Origin: Lachnospiraceae bacterium
Lineage (GTDB): Bacteria; Bacillota; Clostridia; Lachnospirales; Lachnospiraceae
DNA: 37,125 nt
NCBI GenBank assembly: GCA_024687125.1
Contig: JAILFA010000093.1
Location: 1-37,125 of the forward strand
Direction: 5' to 3'
Shown here: positions 8,166 through 17,758 of the stretch, piece after piece
Numbering within the stretch: position 1 is the first letter of the stretch
Layout of the letters: every line of letters starts with the position of its first letter
Notes under the pieces: model-generated
Told to the model about the DNA's origin: nothing
The model's input: only the letters and a program-made list of their open reading frames with translations
Databases searched by the model: none
Program-made: the position numbers and the translations under genes

Positions 8166-9428
8166 GTGATCAAAAAGGAAATGATCGCCATGCTTTTGGC
8201 TGGCGGACAGGGGAGCAGACTCGGAGTACTGACGGCACGGATGGCCAAGCCGGCGGTTTCTTTTGGCGGTAAATACCGCATCATCGATTTCCCGTTGTCA
8301 AACTGCATCAATTCAGGTGTCGATACGGTGGGGGTCCTCACACAGTATCAGCCGCTCAGGCTGAACTCCCATATCGGCATCGGTATCCCTTGGGATCTGG
8401 ACCGCAATGTGGGCGGTGTTACCGTGCTGCCTCCCTACGAAAAGATGAAGGGGACGCAGTGGTATACGGGTACGGCCAACGCGATCTACCAGAACATGGA
8501 GTACATGCAGGATTATCATCCGGATTACGTGCTGATCCTGTCTGGAGACCACATCTACAAGATGGATTACGAGCAGATGCTCGATTTTCATAAAAAGAGC
8601 CACGCGGATGTGACAATCGCCGTCATGCCGGTTCCCTGGGAGGAGGCGCGGCGCTTCGGAATCATGATCACCGATGAGAACGGCCGGATCGTCGATTTTG
8701 AGGAAAAACCGGAAACACCCAGATCCAATCTCGCTTCCATGGGGATCTACATCTTTTCCATGGATGTCCTCAAGCGCGCGCTTACGGAGAACGCGAGCCA
8801 GTCCGGTCTGGATTTCGGAAAGCATGTCATCCCCTGGTGCAGGGACCGCGGCTGTCAGCTGTATGCCTGGCAGTTCGACGGCTACTGGAAGGATGTCGGA
8901 ACCCTGACTTCCTACTGGCAGGCCAATATGGAGCTGATCGACATCGTTCCGGAGTTCAATCTCTACGAGGAATACTGGAAGATCTACACGAACAACCGCC
9001 CGCAGCCGCCGCAGTATTTCGGGAGAGAGTCCGAGGTGGAGCGTTCTATCATCGGTGAGGGCTGTGAGATCTACGGCAGCGTTATCCATTCCATCATCGG
9101 ATGTGGTGTGACAGTCGGCGAGGGGACGGTGATCAGGGACTCGATCCTGATGAATGACGATGTGATCGGCTCGGGATGTACCCTTGAAAAGGTGATCGCG
9201 GCGGAGGGCGTGCAGATCGGCAATAATGTCCGCCTGGGCGCTTTTCCCGAAAAGGAGAACGAGACGGGACCGCAGATCTACCGCGATGAGCTTGTGACCA
9301 TCGGTGAGGAGAGCGTGATCCCCGACGGAGTGACCGTTGGGAAGAATGTGATGATCTATGGCAGGACGACGCCGGAGGATTACCCCGACGGGATCCTGGA
9401 CAGCGGAAGGACCCTGGTGAAATCATGA
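8166..9428 (+). CDS. glgC: Glucose-1-phosphate adenylyltransferase
   Basis: 420 residues. Converts glucose-1-phosphate and ATP to ADP-glucose for glycogen synthesis. Seen: nucleotidyltransferase motif [11 protein letters not shown] (9-19), K/R-rich loop, [10 protein letters not shown] (catalytic Asp), FEEKP, and a C-terminal left-handed beta-helix of hexapeptide-like repeats ([18 protein letters not shown]). The GTG at 8166 is chosen because AGGGGG precedes it by 6 nt; the in-frame ATGs lie deeper in the fold. It overlaps glgD by four bases (ATGA). The GlgC/GlgD pairing is typical of Firmicutes, where GlgC is catalytic and GlgD modulates it. Confidence 0.97.
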   Translation: MIKKEMIAMLLAGGQGSRLGVLTARMAKPAVSFGGKYRIIDFPLSNCINSGVDTVGVLTQYQPLRLNSHIGIGIPWDLDRNVGGVTVLPPYEKMKGTQWYTGTANAIYQNMEYMQDYHPDYVLILSGDHIYKMDYEQMLDFHKKSHADVTIAVMPVPWEEARRFGIMITDENGRIVDFEEKPETPRSNLASMGIYIFSMDVLKRALTENASQSGLDFGKHVIPWCRDRGCQLYAWQFDGYWKDVGTLTSYWQANMELIDIVPEFNLYEEYWKIYTNNRPQPPQYFGRESEVERSIIGEGCEIYGSVIHSIIGCGVTVGEGTVIRDSILMNDDVIGSGCTLEKVIAAEGVQIGNNVRLGAFPEKENETGPQIYRDELVTIGEESVIPDGVTVGKNVMIYGRTTPEDYPDGILDSGRTLVKS

Positions 9429-10543
9429 AGGCGATCGGGATCATTCTGGCCGGCGGCGGCAGCAATAAGATGCGGGAACTCTCCAAAAAGCGGGCGGTAT
9501 GTGCGATGCCGATCGCGGGCTTTTACCGCTCCATTGATTTCGCGCTCAGCAACATGTCCAATTCCCATATCCAGACGGTTGCCGTGTTCACGCAGTATCA
9601 CGCGGGGAGTCTGAACGAGCATCTCTCCAGTTCCAAGTGGTGGGATTTCGGCCGGAAACAGGGCGGGCTGTTCACTTTTACGCCGGCGATCACCTCGGAA
9701 AACGGCTTCTGGTACCGCGGAACGGCTGATGCGATCTCACAGAACCTCTGGTTCCTCAAGGAATGCCATGAGCCCTATGTGATCATCACTTCCGGCGACT
9801 GCGTATACAAGATGGACTACAACAGGGTGCTGGATTACCACATCGAGAAAAACGCGGATATCACTGTGGTCTGCAAGGACATCGATGACGACAAGGACGC
9901 GGAGCGCTACGGAATTCTCAAGATGGACGAGACGGGCCGGATCAACGAGTTTGAGGAAAAACCGGTCATCGCGCATTCGAACACGATCTCCTGCGGGATC
10001 TATGTGATCCGCAGACGGCAGCTCATCGAACTCATTGAGACCTGCGAGGCGGAGGGACGGTATGATTTCGTGCGGGACATCCTGATCCGCTACCGCGCGC
10101 AGAAAAAGATCTTCGGCTACAAGATGACCGATTACTGGAGCAACATCGCGACGGTCGACGATTACTTCCGCACGAATATGGATTTTCTGAAGCCCGAGAT
10201 CCGCACCTGGTTTTTCCGGACTTTCCCGGATATCTATACCAAGGTCGAGGACAAGCCGCCGGCCAAGTACAATGTCGGTGTCAAGGTCTCCAATTCCCTG
10301 GTCTCGAGCGGCTGTATCGTCAACGGGACGGTGGAGGACTCGGTGCTCTTCGGCGGGACATTTATCGGGAATAACTGCTATATCAAAAATTCCATCCTGC
10401 TGGGCGATGTCTATATCGGCGACAACACCTTCATAGAAAACTGCATTGTGGAGAGCAGATCGACGATCCAGGCCAACTCCTATTACAAGGGGGACAAGGG
10501 CGTCAGGATCGTCATTGAAAACAGCGAGAGGTTTGTACTTTAA
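9425..10543 (+). CDS. glgD: Glucose-1-phosphate adenylyltransferase regulatory subunit GlgD
   Basis: 372 residues, the usual GlgD size and shorter than GlgC. It keeps the nucleotidyltransferase fold ([21 protein letters not shown]), but where GlgC has GGQGSRL it has GGGSNKM, and the catalytic-site [10 protein letters not shown] reads [11 protein letters not shown] beta-helix tail ([19 protein letters not shown]) is present. These changes fit the family view that GlgD has little or no activity alone and raises GlgC activity in a heterocomplex. Translation is coupled to glgC by the four-base overlap. spoVG follows after 53 bp with no clear terminator. Confidence 0.95.
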   Translation: MKAIGIILAGGGSNKMRELSKKRAVCAMPIAGFYRSIDFALSNMSNSHIQTVAVFTQYHAGSLNEHLSSSKWWDFGRKQGGLFTFTPAITSENGFWYRGTADAISQNLWFLKECHEPYVIITSGDCVYKMDYNRVLDYHIEKNADITVVCKDIDDDKDAERYGILKMDETGRINEFEEKPVIAHSNTISCGIYVIRRRQLIELIETCEAEGRYDFVRDILIRYRAQKKIFGYKMTDYWSNIATVDDYFRTNMDFLKPEIRTWFFRTFPDIYTKVEDKPPAKYNVGVKVSNSLVSSGCIVNGTVEDSVLFGGTFIGNNCYIKNSILLGDVYIGDNTFIENCIVESRSTIQANSYYKGDKGVRIVIENSERFVL

Positions 10544-10596
10544 AAACTGCATAGATTCAGCAAAGCAAAATCCTTAAGGGGGAAGGAGAAGGGGAG

Positions 10597-10893
10597 ATGA
10601 ACGTAACAGATGTAAGAGTGCGCAGGATCACGCAGGACGGAAAGATGCGGGCAGTGGTGTCCGTGACGTTCGACGGGGAGTTTGTTGTTCATGACATCAA
10701 GGTGATCGAAGGCGATAACGGCCTTTTCATCGCGATGCCGAGCAAGAAATCGACAGACGGTACCTACCGGGATGTGGCACATCCGATCAACAAGGAGATG
10801 CGCCAGGTTCTGCAGGACAGGATCCTGGAGAGCTATCAGCAGGCACTCCTGGAAATGCCGCCCCAGACAGAAGGGCAGGAGACAGCGGAGTAA
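10597..10893 (+). CDS. spoVG: SpoVG family RNA/DNA-binding regulator
   Basis: 98 residues. [11 protein letters not shown] at the start and the central [19 protein letters not shown] block are diagnostic for SpoVG, a small nucleic-acid-binding protein linked to septation, sporulation, virulence and general gene control in Firmicutes. A GGAGAAGGGGAG purine run gives the ribosome site. It sits between glgD and pth; adjacency to pth and mfd is shared with many Firmicutes, where spoVG precedes glmU/prs-pth-mfd. The C-terminus is a short charged tail. Presence alone does not show that the host sporulates. Confidence 0.96.
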   Translation: MNVTDVRVRRITQDGKMRAVVSVTFDGEFVVHDIKVIEGDNGLFIAMPSKKSTDGTYRDVAHPINKEMRQVLQDRILESYQQALLEMPPQTEGQETAE

Positions 10894-10900
10894 GACAGAC

Positions 10901-11497
10901 ATGTTTATCATCGCGGGACTGGGCAATCCGGAAAACCGCTATCAGGCAACAAGACATAATACCGGATTTCTGGCGGTCGACAGGCTTTCCGAGAGGTTCG
11001 GCATCGAGGTCACCAGAGTGGAAGGTCACGCGCTGACCGGTACGGGGATGATCGAGGGGCGCAGGGTGATGCTCTGCAAGCCTCAGACCTACATGAACAG
11101 CAGCGGCACGGCCATTCAGGCTCTGACTTCCTATTACCGTGTCGATCCGGAGACCGAACTGCTCGTGATCGTTGATGATATCCATCTTCCCGTGGGGCTT
11201 CTGCGCCTCAGACCCTCGGGAAGCGCCGGAGGACATAACGGTCTCAAGGACATCATACAGATGCTCGGTTCGGATCGCTTTGCGCGCCTGCGTGTGGGCG
11301 TGGGAGAGGCAGGCCCTGCCGGGAGCCTCATTCCGCATGTGCTCGGCAATTTCCGGCGCGAGGAGTGGGAAGTGATGGACAGGGTCCTGGAGGATGCCGC
11401 GGACGCGGCAATCCTTGCGATCACGGACGGCATTTCAGCGGCGATGAACAGATACAACCGCAAAGCTTCGGCGGAGGATACCGGTGAAAGCGATTGA
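10901..11497 (+). CDS. pth: Peptidyl-tRNA hydrolase
   Basis: 198 residues. Releases tRNA from stalled peptidyl-tRNA. Seen: GLGNPENRYQATRHNTGF near the N-terminus with the catalytic His of TRHNTGF, KPQTYMNSSG, DDIHLPVG and RPSGSAGGHNGLKD, all in order and at normal spacing. The frame is open further upstream to 10772, overlapping spoVG, but homology begins at MFIIAGLGNP, so I take 10901, seven bases after the spoVG stop with GGAG ten bases ahead. It overlaps mfd by 14 bases, implying coupled translation. The C-terminus carries a short Ser/Glu tail. Confidence 0.97.
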   Translation: MFIIAGLGNPENRYQATRHNTGFLAVDRLSERFGIEVTRVEGHALTGTGMIEGRRVMLCKPQTYMNSSGTAIQALTSYYRVDPETELLVIVDDIHLPVGLLRLRPSGSAGGHNGLKDIIQMLGSDRFARLRVGVGEAGPAGSLIPHVLGNFRREEWEVMDRVLEDAADAAILAITDGISAAMNRYNRKASAEDTGESD

Positions 11498-14400
11498 CGC
11501 GGCACTGCTGGAGGTGCCGGCGTTCCGCTCTCTCGCGGACGCCTGGAAAACGAGCCGTGTCCCCATCGGACTGACAGGGATCGCTGAGGCTTCCAAGGGG
11601 GCCTTTATCAGCGCGCTCGGTTCCGAAAGCCGTTTCCGTCTGATCCTGACACACAATGAGCAGCGCATGCGGGAGCTCTGCGAAGCATACCGATTCTATG
11701 ACCGCAACACCTTTGCCTGGCCGTCCAAGGACGTGATCTTCTTTCAGGCGGATATCCACAGCAATGAGATCGAAACAGAGAGGATACGCTCCTTAAAGCG
11801 TCTGATCGACGGCCGGCCCATGACGGTCGTGGCGACAGCGGCATCCCTTCTGGTGCCGCAGATCCCGCTCGGGATCCTTAAGGACAGCCGCCTGTTCATC
11901 GACAGGAGAAATCCGATCTCCGAAGAGGCGGTATGCGAACATCTCCTCCGTACCGGCTATATCCGCGTGCCGGTGGTGGAGGGCCCCGGGCAGTTCGCGC
12001 GCCGGGGGGACATCGTGGATGTCTTTGACCTGACGCAGGACGATCCCTATCGTCTGGAATTCTGGGGCGATGAGATCACTTCGGTGCGAAGCTTTGATGT
12101 GCTGTCACAGCGCTCGCTCGAACGTCTGGAAACGCTGGTGATCTATCCCGCGACGGAGCTCGTGATCGATGAGGAGAGGCGCCGGCGCGGGATCGAAAGG
12201 ATCCGCGGGGAAGCCGCGGCCGCCGAAAAGAAGCTGAAGGAACAGTTTCTGACGAAAGAAGCGCACCGGCTTCGCACCGACGCGGACGCTTTCATCGAAG
12301 CGATGGAGGAGACACCGGGCAGTGTCAACGCCGATCCGTATTTTCACTATTTCTTTGACGAGGCGTCCAGTCTCATCGACTATTTCCCCGCCGGTGAAAG
12401 CGTTGTCTTTCTTGATGAACCGGTCCGGATCATCGCGCAGATCGGCGAGGTATACCGTGAGTACACGGAAAGCATGTCGCAGCGCATGCTCACGGGGCTC
12501 TGCCTCCCCGGCGAGGAAAGCCTTCTCTTTACGCCGCAGCAGGCGTATGACGCCGTGGAAGGCCGAAGAGCGCTTGTGATGTCCGCGCTCGAACCGCCGC
12601 GCGACATGGAAGCGTTTCGTACGGCGGACACCTTTCAGATCGCTACTGCAGGCATCGCGGCCTACAGCAACGATTTCCCCCGACTCGCGGAGGAGATCCG
12701 CAAGCGCTCGAGAAATCATGAAAAGGTCGTGTTGATCAGCGGTATCCGGTCCCGTGCCAAGCGTCTGGTCGAGGAGCTCAGAGAGTTCGACGTGATCTCT
12801 TTCTACAATGAGGATCCGATGCGGACGCTCGAACCTGGCGAGGTGATGCTGTACTACGGCCATCTGGCCCATGGGTTCTCGCTGCCGGAGGCGAAGTTTT
12901 CCCTGATCTCCGAATCGGATATCTTTACGCCGGAAAAGCAGAAGCGCCGCAAGAAGCACGGGACGTACCGCGGGGAAAAGATCGGAAGCTTTACGGAACT
13001 CAAGGTCGGCGACTATGTCGTCCACGAGGATCACGGACTCGGGATCTACCGCGGGATCGAAAAGATCGAGACCGATCATACGCTGCGCGACTACATCAAG
13101 GTGGAATACGGCGACGGCGGGATCCTGTATGTCCTTGCCACGGATGCCTCCGTGCTGCAGAAATACGCGGCGGGGTCGGACGGGGAGAACAAGCCGCGGG
13201 TCAGACTGAATCGCCTCGGCGGCTCGGAATGGTCTCATACCAAGGCCAGAGTCCGCTCGGCGGTGGATGAGATCGCGGAGGATCTGGTTCAGCTCTACGC
13301 GAAGCGGCAGGCGATCCGGGGACACGCCTTCGGAAAAGATACCGTGTGGCAGCGGGAATTTGAGGATGCCTTTCCGTTCACCGAGACGGCGGATCAGCTC
13401 GACGCGATCGCCGCGGTCAAGGAAGACATGGAGAGCGACCGGATCATGGACCGCCTGATCTGCGGCGACGTGGGCTTCGGTAAAACGGAGATCGCGATCC
13501 GGGCGGCCTTCAAAGCGGTGCAGGAGGGCCGGCAGGTCGCGGTCCTGGTTCCCACGACGATTTTGGCACAGCAGCATTACAATACCTTTGTCAAGCGCAT
13601 GCAGGAATATCCGGTGCATATCGAGCTCCTTTCGCGCTTTCGGACGAACGCGGAGCAGAAGCGCACGATCGAGGGTGTCAGGACCGGCGTGATCGATATC
13701 GTCATCGGGACGCACCGTCTGCTCTCCAAGGATGTGCAGTACAAGGATCTGGGACTTCTTGTCGTGGACGAGGAGCAGCGCTTCGGCGTCGCGCATAAGG
13801 AAAAGATCAAAAAACTCAAGGAGAGCGTGGATGTACTGACACTTACGGCTACGCCCATCCCGCGCACGCTCCATATGAGCCTTATAGGCATTCGGGATAT
13901 GAGCCTGCTGGAGGAGGCTCCCAACGACCGCCAGCCGATCCAGACCTTTGTGACGGAGTACCATGAGGAACTGGTCCGGGAGGCCGTTACGAGAGAACTT
14001 GCCAGAAAGGGCCAGGTGTACTATGTTTATAACAGGGTAAACCGCATCGAGGAGATCGCGTCACACCTCGCGGCACTCATCCCGAACGCGCGGATCGCCT
14101 GCGCCCACGGACAGATGCCCGAGCATGAACTGGAAAAGGTGATGTACGATTTCATCGACGGGACAGTGGATGTTCTGGTATCGACGACGATCATCGAGAC
14201 CGGACTGGACATTCCCAATGTCAATACGATGATCATCCACGATGCGGACAAGATGGGACTGTCGCAGCTGTATCAGCTGCGCGGGCGCGTCGGCAGATCG
14301 AACAAGACCGCTTACGCGTTCCTTCTGTACCAGCGGGACAAGATGCTCAAGGAGGTCGCCGAAAAAAGGCTTCTGGCCATCCGCGAGTTTACCGATCTGG

Positions 14401-15068
14401 GAAGCGGCTTCAAGATCGCCATGCGGGATCTGGAGATCCGCGGCGCCGGAAATCTGCTCGGCAAGAGTCAGTCCGGCCACATCGAGGAGATCGGGTACGA
14501 TCTCTACTGCAAGCTCCTGCAGAAGGCTGTGCAGGAAAAGACCGGGGCACAGGATCCCGGCGGGGTACCGGAGTTTTCGACCACGGTGGATCTCGCCGTT
14601 GACGCGTTCATCCCGGCCGAGTATATCCTCAATGAGGAGCAGAAACTCGAGATCTACAAGAGGATCGCCGCGGTAGAGACGCAGAGCGAAAAAGAGGACA
14701 TGCAGGAGGAACTTGTCGACCGCTTCGGTCCGCCGCCCGTCAGTACCATGCAGCTGATCCGGATCTCGCTCCTCAGAGCGCGTGCGCATACACTTTACAT
14801 CACACGGATCGCGGGCCGCCAGGGCAAGATCTCGGTGAAGATGAGGCGCGACGCGGATATCGATATCCGGGGGATCGCGCCGCTCATGGAGCAGTACACC
14901 GGGGCACTTGCCTTTTACGGGACGGGAACGCCGGAGTTCGTGCTGCGGTATCACGCGCCGGAGGGAAAAGACCCGGGCGCGGAGCTGCTTGACCGGACGG
15001 AACAGCTGATCGGCGCGATGGAGAATCACCTGCTGACCGACAGTGGGAAAAGGGAGGAAACAAGATGA
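11484..15068 (+). CDS. mfd: Transcription-repair coupling factor
   Basis: 1194 residues, full length. Displaces RNA polymerase stalled at DNA damage and recruits UvrA. Domains in order: UvrB-like N-terminal region (about 1-330, with the GPGQFARRGDIVDVF motif), linker, RNA-polymerase-interacting CarD-like domain (about 505-570, KVGDYVVHEDHGLGIYRGI), RecG-like translocase with Walker A GDVGFGKT (Lys667) and DEEQ box (762-765), helicase motif ITATPIPRT-like TLTATPIPRTL, motif VI QLRGRVGRS, then the C-terminal TRCF domain. GTG start with GGAGG upstream, inside the end of pth. It overlaps the next gene by four bases (ATGA). Confidence 0.98.
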   Translation: MKAIDAALLEVPAFRSLADAWKTSRVPIGLTGIAEASKGAFISALGSESRFRLILTHNEQRMRELCEAYRFYDRNTFAWPSKDVIFFQADIHSNEIETERIRSLKRLIDGRPMTVVATAASLLVPQIPLGILKDSRLFIDRRNPISEEAVCEHLLRTGYIRVPVVEGPGQFARRGDIVDVFDLTQDDPYRLEFWGDEITSVRSFDVLSQRSLERLETLVIYPATELVIDEERRRRGIERIRGEAAAAEKKLKEQFLTKEAHRLRTDADAFIEAMEETPGSVNADPYFHYFFDEASSLIDYFPAGESVVFLDEPVRIIAQIGEVYREYTESMSQRMLTGLCLPGEESLLFTPQQAYDAVEGRRALVMSALEPPRDMEAFRTADTFQIATAGIAAYSNDFPRLAEEIRKRSRNHEKVVLISGIRSRAKRLVEELREFDVISFYNEDPMRTLEPGEVMLYYGHLAHGFSLPEAKFSLISESDIFTPEKQKRRKKHGTYRGEKIGSFTELKVGDYVVHEDHGLGIYRGIEKIETDHTLRDYIKVEYGDGGILYVLATDASVLQKYAAGSDGENKPRVRLNRLGGSEWSHTKARVRSAVDEIAEDLVQLYAKRQAIRGHAFGKDTVWQREFEDAFPFTETADQLDAIAAVKEDMESDRIMDRLICGDVGFGKTEIAIRAAFKAVQEGRQVAVLVPTTILAQQHYNTFVKRMQEYPVHIELLSRFRTNAEQKRTIEGVRTGVIDIVIGTHRLLSKDVQYKDLGLLVVDEEQRFGVAHKEKIKKLKESVDVLTLTATPIPRTLHMSLIGIRDMSLLEEAPNDRQPIQTFVTEYHEELVREAVTRELARKGQVYYVYNRVNRIEEIASHLAALIPNARIACAHGQMPEHELEKVMYDFIDGTVDVLVSTTIIETGLDIPNVNTMIIHDADKMGLSQLYQLRGRVGRSNKTAYAFLLYQRDKMLKEVAEKRLLAIREFTDLGSGFKIAMRDLEIRGAGNLLGKSQSGHIEEIGYDLYCKLLQKAVQEKTGAQDPGGVPEFSTTVDLAVDAFIPAEYILNEEQKLEIYKRIAAVETQSEKEDMQEELVDRFGPPPVSTMQLIRISLLRARAHTLYITRIAGRQGKISVKMRRDADIDIRGIAPLMEQYTGALAFYGTGTPEFVLRYHAPEGKDPGAELLDRTEQLIGAMENHLLTDSGKREETR

Positions 15069-16252
15069 TCAACGAAACATATGAAGCAATGCTGGGCGCG
15101 AAGAACATCATCCGCGTGCTCTCAGAATTCGCGGCAAAGCGGGGCGAGGAGATCGGCTACGAAAACGTGTTTGACTACAGCCTCGGCAATCCTTCGGTAC
15201 CTGCTCCTCAGGCCTTTACGGATGAGATGATCCGGCTTCTTCAGAATGAGGACGCGGTCAAGCTCCATGGGTATTCGCCGACGCTGGGGCATCCTCTCTA
15301 CAAGGAAAAGATCGCCGAATCCCTGAACCGCCGGTTCGGGATGAACTATACCGCGAACCATATCTTTCCCACAACAGGTGCGGCCGGCGCCGTCGCACAC
15401 GCGGTCCGTGCAGTGACTAAACCCGGGGATAAGATACTCACCTTTGCCCCGTATTTCCCGGAATACAACCCGTACATCACCGGTGCCGGCGTTGAACTCG
15501 GTGTGGTGCCGGCGGACAGGGAGACCCTGCAGATCAATTTCGCGGCTTTTGAGGAGATGCTCGACGAGCGCACCGCGGCGGTGCTCATCAACACGCCGAA
15601 CAATCCTTCGGGCGTGCTGTATTCGGAGGAGACCCTGGAGAAGCTGGCGCAGATGCTCCGCGATGCTTCCGTGCGGTTCGGGCACAACGTGTTCCTGCTC
15701 TCGGACGAGCCCTACCGCGAGATCGTCTTCGACGGAAAGACAGCCCCGTATGTATCGAAGTTTTATGATCACACGCTTTCGTGCTACTCGTTTTCCAAGG
15801 CGCTCTCTCTGCCCGGGGAGCGGATCGGCTATGTGGCGGTGAATCCGGCCTGTGAAAAGGCCGACAAGATCGTGCCGATGTGCGGACAGATCTCGCGCGG
15901 ACTGGGACACAACTGCCCGCCGTCCATCATCCAGATCGCGGTCGCGTACACCTGTGATCTCACGAGCGATCTGTCAGTCTACGAGGTCAACCGCGATCTG
16001 ATCTATGACAAGCTTGTGGAACTCGGATACTCTGTCGTAAAGCCGGGCGGGACCTTCTACATCTTCCCGAAGTCGCTGGAGGATGACGCGGTCGTTTTCT
16101 GCGAAAAGGCCAGAAAATACGATCTGATTCTCGTCCCCGCGGACGGCTTCGGAGCACCGGGCTTCTTCCGCATGGCGTACTGCATCGATACGGACAAGGT
16201 AAAGCGTTCGCTCGCCGCACTTGAGAGGTTCACCAAAGAGGAGTACAGGTAA
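15065..16252 (+). CDS. Pyridoxal-phosphate aminotransferase, class I/II (aspartate-type)
   Basis: 395 residues, fold-type I. Seen: glycine-rich N-terminal FDYSLGNPSVPAP, NTPNNPSGVLYS, SDEPYREIVFDG (Asp and Tyr that contact PLP), Schiff-base Lys245 in SYSFSKALSLPGERIGY, and the FRMAYC substrate-carboxylate Arg region near the end. The family covers aspartate, aromatic and alanine aminotransferases and the exact substrate cannot be read from sequence. It is tied to mfd and uppP by one- to four-base overlaps, an arrangement that says co-expression rather than shared pathway. Cytoplasmic. Confidence 0.93.
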   Translation: MINETYEAMLGAKNIIRVLSEFAAKRGEEIGYENVFDYSLGNPSVPAPQAFTDEMIRLLQNEDAVKLHGYSPTLGHPLYKEKIAESLNRRFGMNYTANHIFPTTGAAGAVAHAVRAVTKPGDKILTFAPYFPEYNPYITGAGVELGVVPADRETLQINFAAFEEMLDERTAAVLINTPNNPSGVLYSEETLEKLAQMLRDASVRFGHNVFLLSDEPYREIVFDGKTAPYVSKFYDHTLSCYSFSKALSLPGERIGYVAVNPACEKADKIVPMCGQISRGLGHNCPPSIIQIAVAYTCDLTSDLSVYEVNRDLIYDKLVELGYSVVKPGGTFYIFPKSLEDDAVVFCEKARKYDLILVPADGFGAPGFFRMAYCIDTDKVKRSLAALERFTKEEYR

Positions 16253-17106
16253 TGCTGAATGTTTTAAAAGCGATCATCTACGGTATCGTCGAGGGGATCA
16301 CCGAGTGGCTGCCGATCAGCTCGACCGGCCACATGATCCTGCTGAACGCGTTTCTCAAGATGGAAGTGTCCGAGGAATTCTGGGACGTCTTTCTGGTCGT
16401 TATCCAGCTGGGGGCGATCCTCGCCGTGATCGTTCTGTATTTCTGGAGACTCTGGCCCTTCGGGATCCGGCGGGATCATAAAAAGAAACGCAGCGCCATT
16501 ACCGTAAAGCCCAAGATCATTGGTCTCTGGGTCCTGATCCTGATCGCGTGCCTGCCCGCGGCTGTCGTCGGGATCCTGTTTGACGACGCCATTGACGCGG
16601 TGTTTTACAATCCGATCTGTGTGGCCATTGCGCTGATCGTCTTCGGCGTCGCGTTTCTTGTCATCGAGATCAGAAACAGGGGCAGAAAGCCGTCGATCCG
16701 TCATCTCGAAGAGATCGATTTCAAATACGCGCTGATCATCGGGCTGTTTCAGCTGATCGCCGCGGTTTTTCCGGGAACCTCCCGGTCCGGCGCGACGATC
16801 CTCGGGGCGCTGCTCATCGGCGTCGAGCGCGGCATCGCGACAGAGTTCACGTTTTTCCTGGCAGTACCCGTGATGGCGGGAGCCAGTCTGCTCAAGGTCG
16901 TGAAGTTCCTTGCGCACGGAACGGCGTTTACCGGCGCGGAGATCAGTCTTCTTGCGGTCGGGATGATCGTCGCTTTTGCCGTATCGATCCTGGTGATCCG
17001 GCTGTTCATGAACTACATCAGAAAGCACGATTTCAAGCCTTTTGGCTGGTACCGTATCGTGCTCGGCACACTGGTACTGATCCTTTTTGCGGCAGGGGTG
17101 CTGTAA
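16252..17106 (+). CDS. uppP: Undecaprenyl-diphosphate phosphatase
   Basis: 284 residues, polytopic membrane protein of the UppP/BacA family. It dephosphorylates undecaprenyl diphosphate to recycle the lipid carrier for peptidoglycan and confers low-level bacitracin tolerance. Signature motifs are both present: EGITEWLPISSTGHM (residues 14-28) and PGTSRSGAT (about 178-186), which form the active site, with seven or eight hydrophobic segments. It shares one base with the aminotransferase stop (TAATG). A 123-bp gap with a new promoter follows, so it probably ends the glgC-uppP series, although I see no strong intrinsic terminator behind it. Confidence 0.96.
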   Translation: MLNVLKAIIYGIVEGITEWLPISSTGHMILLNAFLKMEVSEEFWDVFLVVIQLGAILAVIVLYFWRLWPFGIRRDHKKKRSAITVKPKIIGLWVLILIACLPAAVVGILFDDAIDAVFYNPICVAIALIVFGVAFLVIEIRNRGRKPSIRHLEEIDFKYALIIGLFQLIAAVFPGTSRSGATILGALLIGVERGIATEFTFFLAVPVMAGASLLKVVKFLAHGTAFTGAEISLLAVGMIVAFAVSILVIRLFMNYIRKHDFKPFGWYRIVLGTLVLILFAAGVL

Positions 17107-17127
17107 GCCTTATTTATCAACGGGAAG

Positions 17128-17156
17128 TTGACACGCAAAAAAAAGTGTACTATCTT
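17128..17156 (+). promoter_or_regulatory. Sigma-A promoter of the DUF6465 gene
   Basis: A consensus TTGACA and TATCTT are separated by 17 bp. The predicted leader of about 65 nt contains a small stem (GTAGA/TCTAC, 17180-17197) and a strong GGGAGGAGG ribosome site at 17215-17223. Strong signals at both levels suggest an abundant product. Confidence 0.75.
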
Positions 17157-17229
17157 TGTAGAAGAGTTGTTTAATATATGTAGATGATTTTTTCTACGAT
17201 TCGATCGGGAATCCGGGAGGAGGCACAGG

Positions 17230-17613
17230 ATGGAGAAGACAAAAAAAGCAGCGACAGCAAAGACGGCAAAGAACCCCGCGGCGGCCAAGACGGCTGCAAA
17301 GAAGCCCGCGGCAGCAGGGACAGCCGCAAAGAAACCCGCGGCAAAAAAGACGGCGGCTAAGAAGCCCGCGAAAAAGCGTTCCGTAGAGTCGACGATCAGC
17401 CTTGTCAAGAAGATCAATTTCGTCCTGCAGTGCAGCGCCAAGCCGGAAGGAATCTCCTACAACGAGCTTGTGAACAACGCCAAGAATGTCTGGCGCTATG
17501 ACATGGGCGGCAAAATCTCCGATATCAAGAATCTCGAGCTTTATGTCAAGACCGAGGAGAACAAGGTCTACTATGTCTTCAACGGAGACAAGAGCGGATC
17601 CTTCGATCTGTAA
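17230..17613 (+). CDS. Basic histone-H1-like DUF6465 family protein
   Basis: 127 residues in two parts. Residues 1-50 are almost only Lys, Ala, Pro and Thr, built from repeats of the type KTAAKKPAA, as in histone-H1-like tails that bind DNA or RNA through charge. Residues about 52-127 form a small domain (VLQCSAKPEGISYNELVNNAKNVWRYD, then LELYVKTEENKVYYVFNGDKSG) that matches my recollection of DUF6465, a family common in Lachnospiraceae with no known function. It has its own strong promoter and ribosome site and no operon partner. A nucleoid or RNA-associated role is an inference from the tail. Confidence 0.8.
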   Translation: MEKTKKAATAKTAKNPAAAKTAAKKPAAAGTAAKKPAAKKTAAKKPAKKRSVESTISLVKKINFVLQCSAKPEGISYNELVNNAKNVWRYDMGGKISDIKNLELYVKTEENKVYYVFNGDKSGSFDL

Positions 17614-17650
17614 TTAAGAGCGAATCGTTAATACTTTTTTAATATTCTTT

Positions 17651-17685
17651 ACGCCGTATCCTTGTTGACATCGAGGATACGGCGT
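17651..17685 (+). terminator. 12-bp inverted repeat between DUF6465 and hrcA (possible terminator)
   Basis: ACGCCGTATCCT and AGGATACGGCGT are perfect complements with an 11-nt loop, followed by GCTATTTTATG. It would end the upstream transcript, though the T tract is weak. The loop holds TTGACA, the -35 element of the hrcA promoter, so the element is shared between two units. Confidence 0.55.
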
Positions 17686-17693
17686 GCTATTTT
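17665..17693 (+). promoter_or_regulatory. Sigma-A promoter of the hrcA-dnaK operon
   Basis: TTGACA, a 17-bp spacer and TATTTT with a TG one base before the -10. The predicted start of transcription falls near 17700, just ahead of the CIRCE operator, the usual layout for HrcA control. Confidence 0.8.
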
Positions 17694-17707
17694 ATGTTCA
17701 GTGCATG

Positions 17708-17734
17708 TTAGCACTCAAAAGAGGTGAGTGCTAA
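17708..17734. promoter_or_regulatory. CIRCE operator (HrcA binding site)
   Basis: TTAGCACTC, nine bases, GAGTGCTAA: a perfect match to the CIRCE consensus. HrcA binds this inverted repeat and represses the operon; heat lowers active HrcA and derepresses it. It lies in the leader between the promoter and the hrcA ribosome site. Confidence 0.97.
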
Positions 17735-17758
17735 CACCCCAAACAAGAGGATGGGCAG

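Noticed and set aside
17180..17197. GTAGA/TCTAC stem similar to the one at 35648-35664, as a shared element
   Set aside because: Five-base arms with AT-rich loops recur by chance and the contexts differ.
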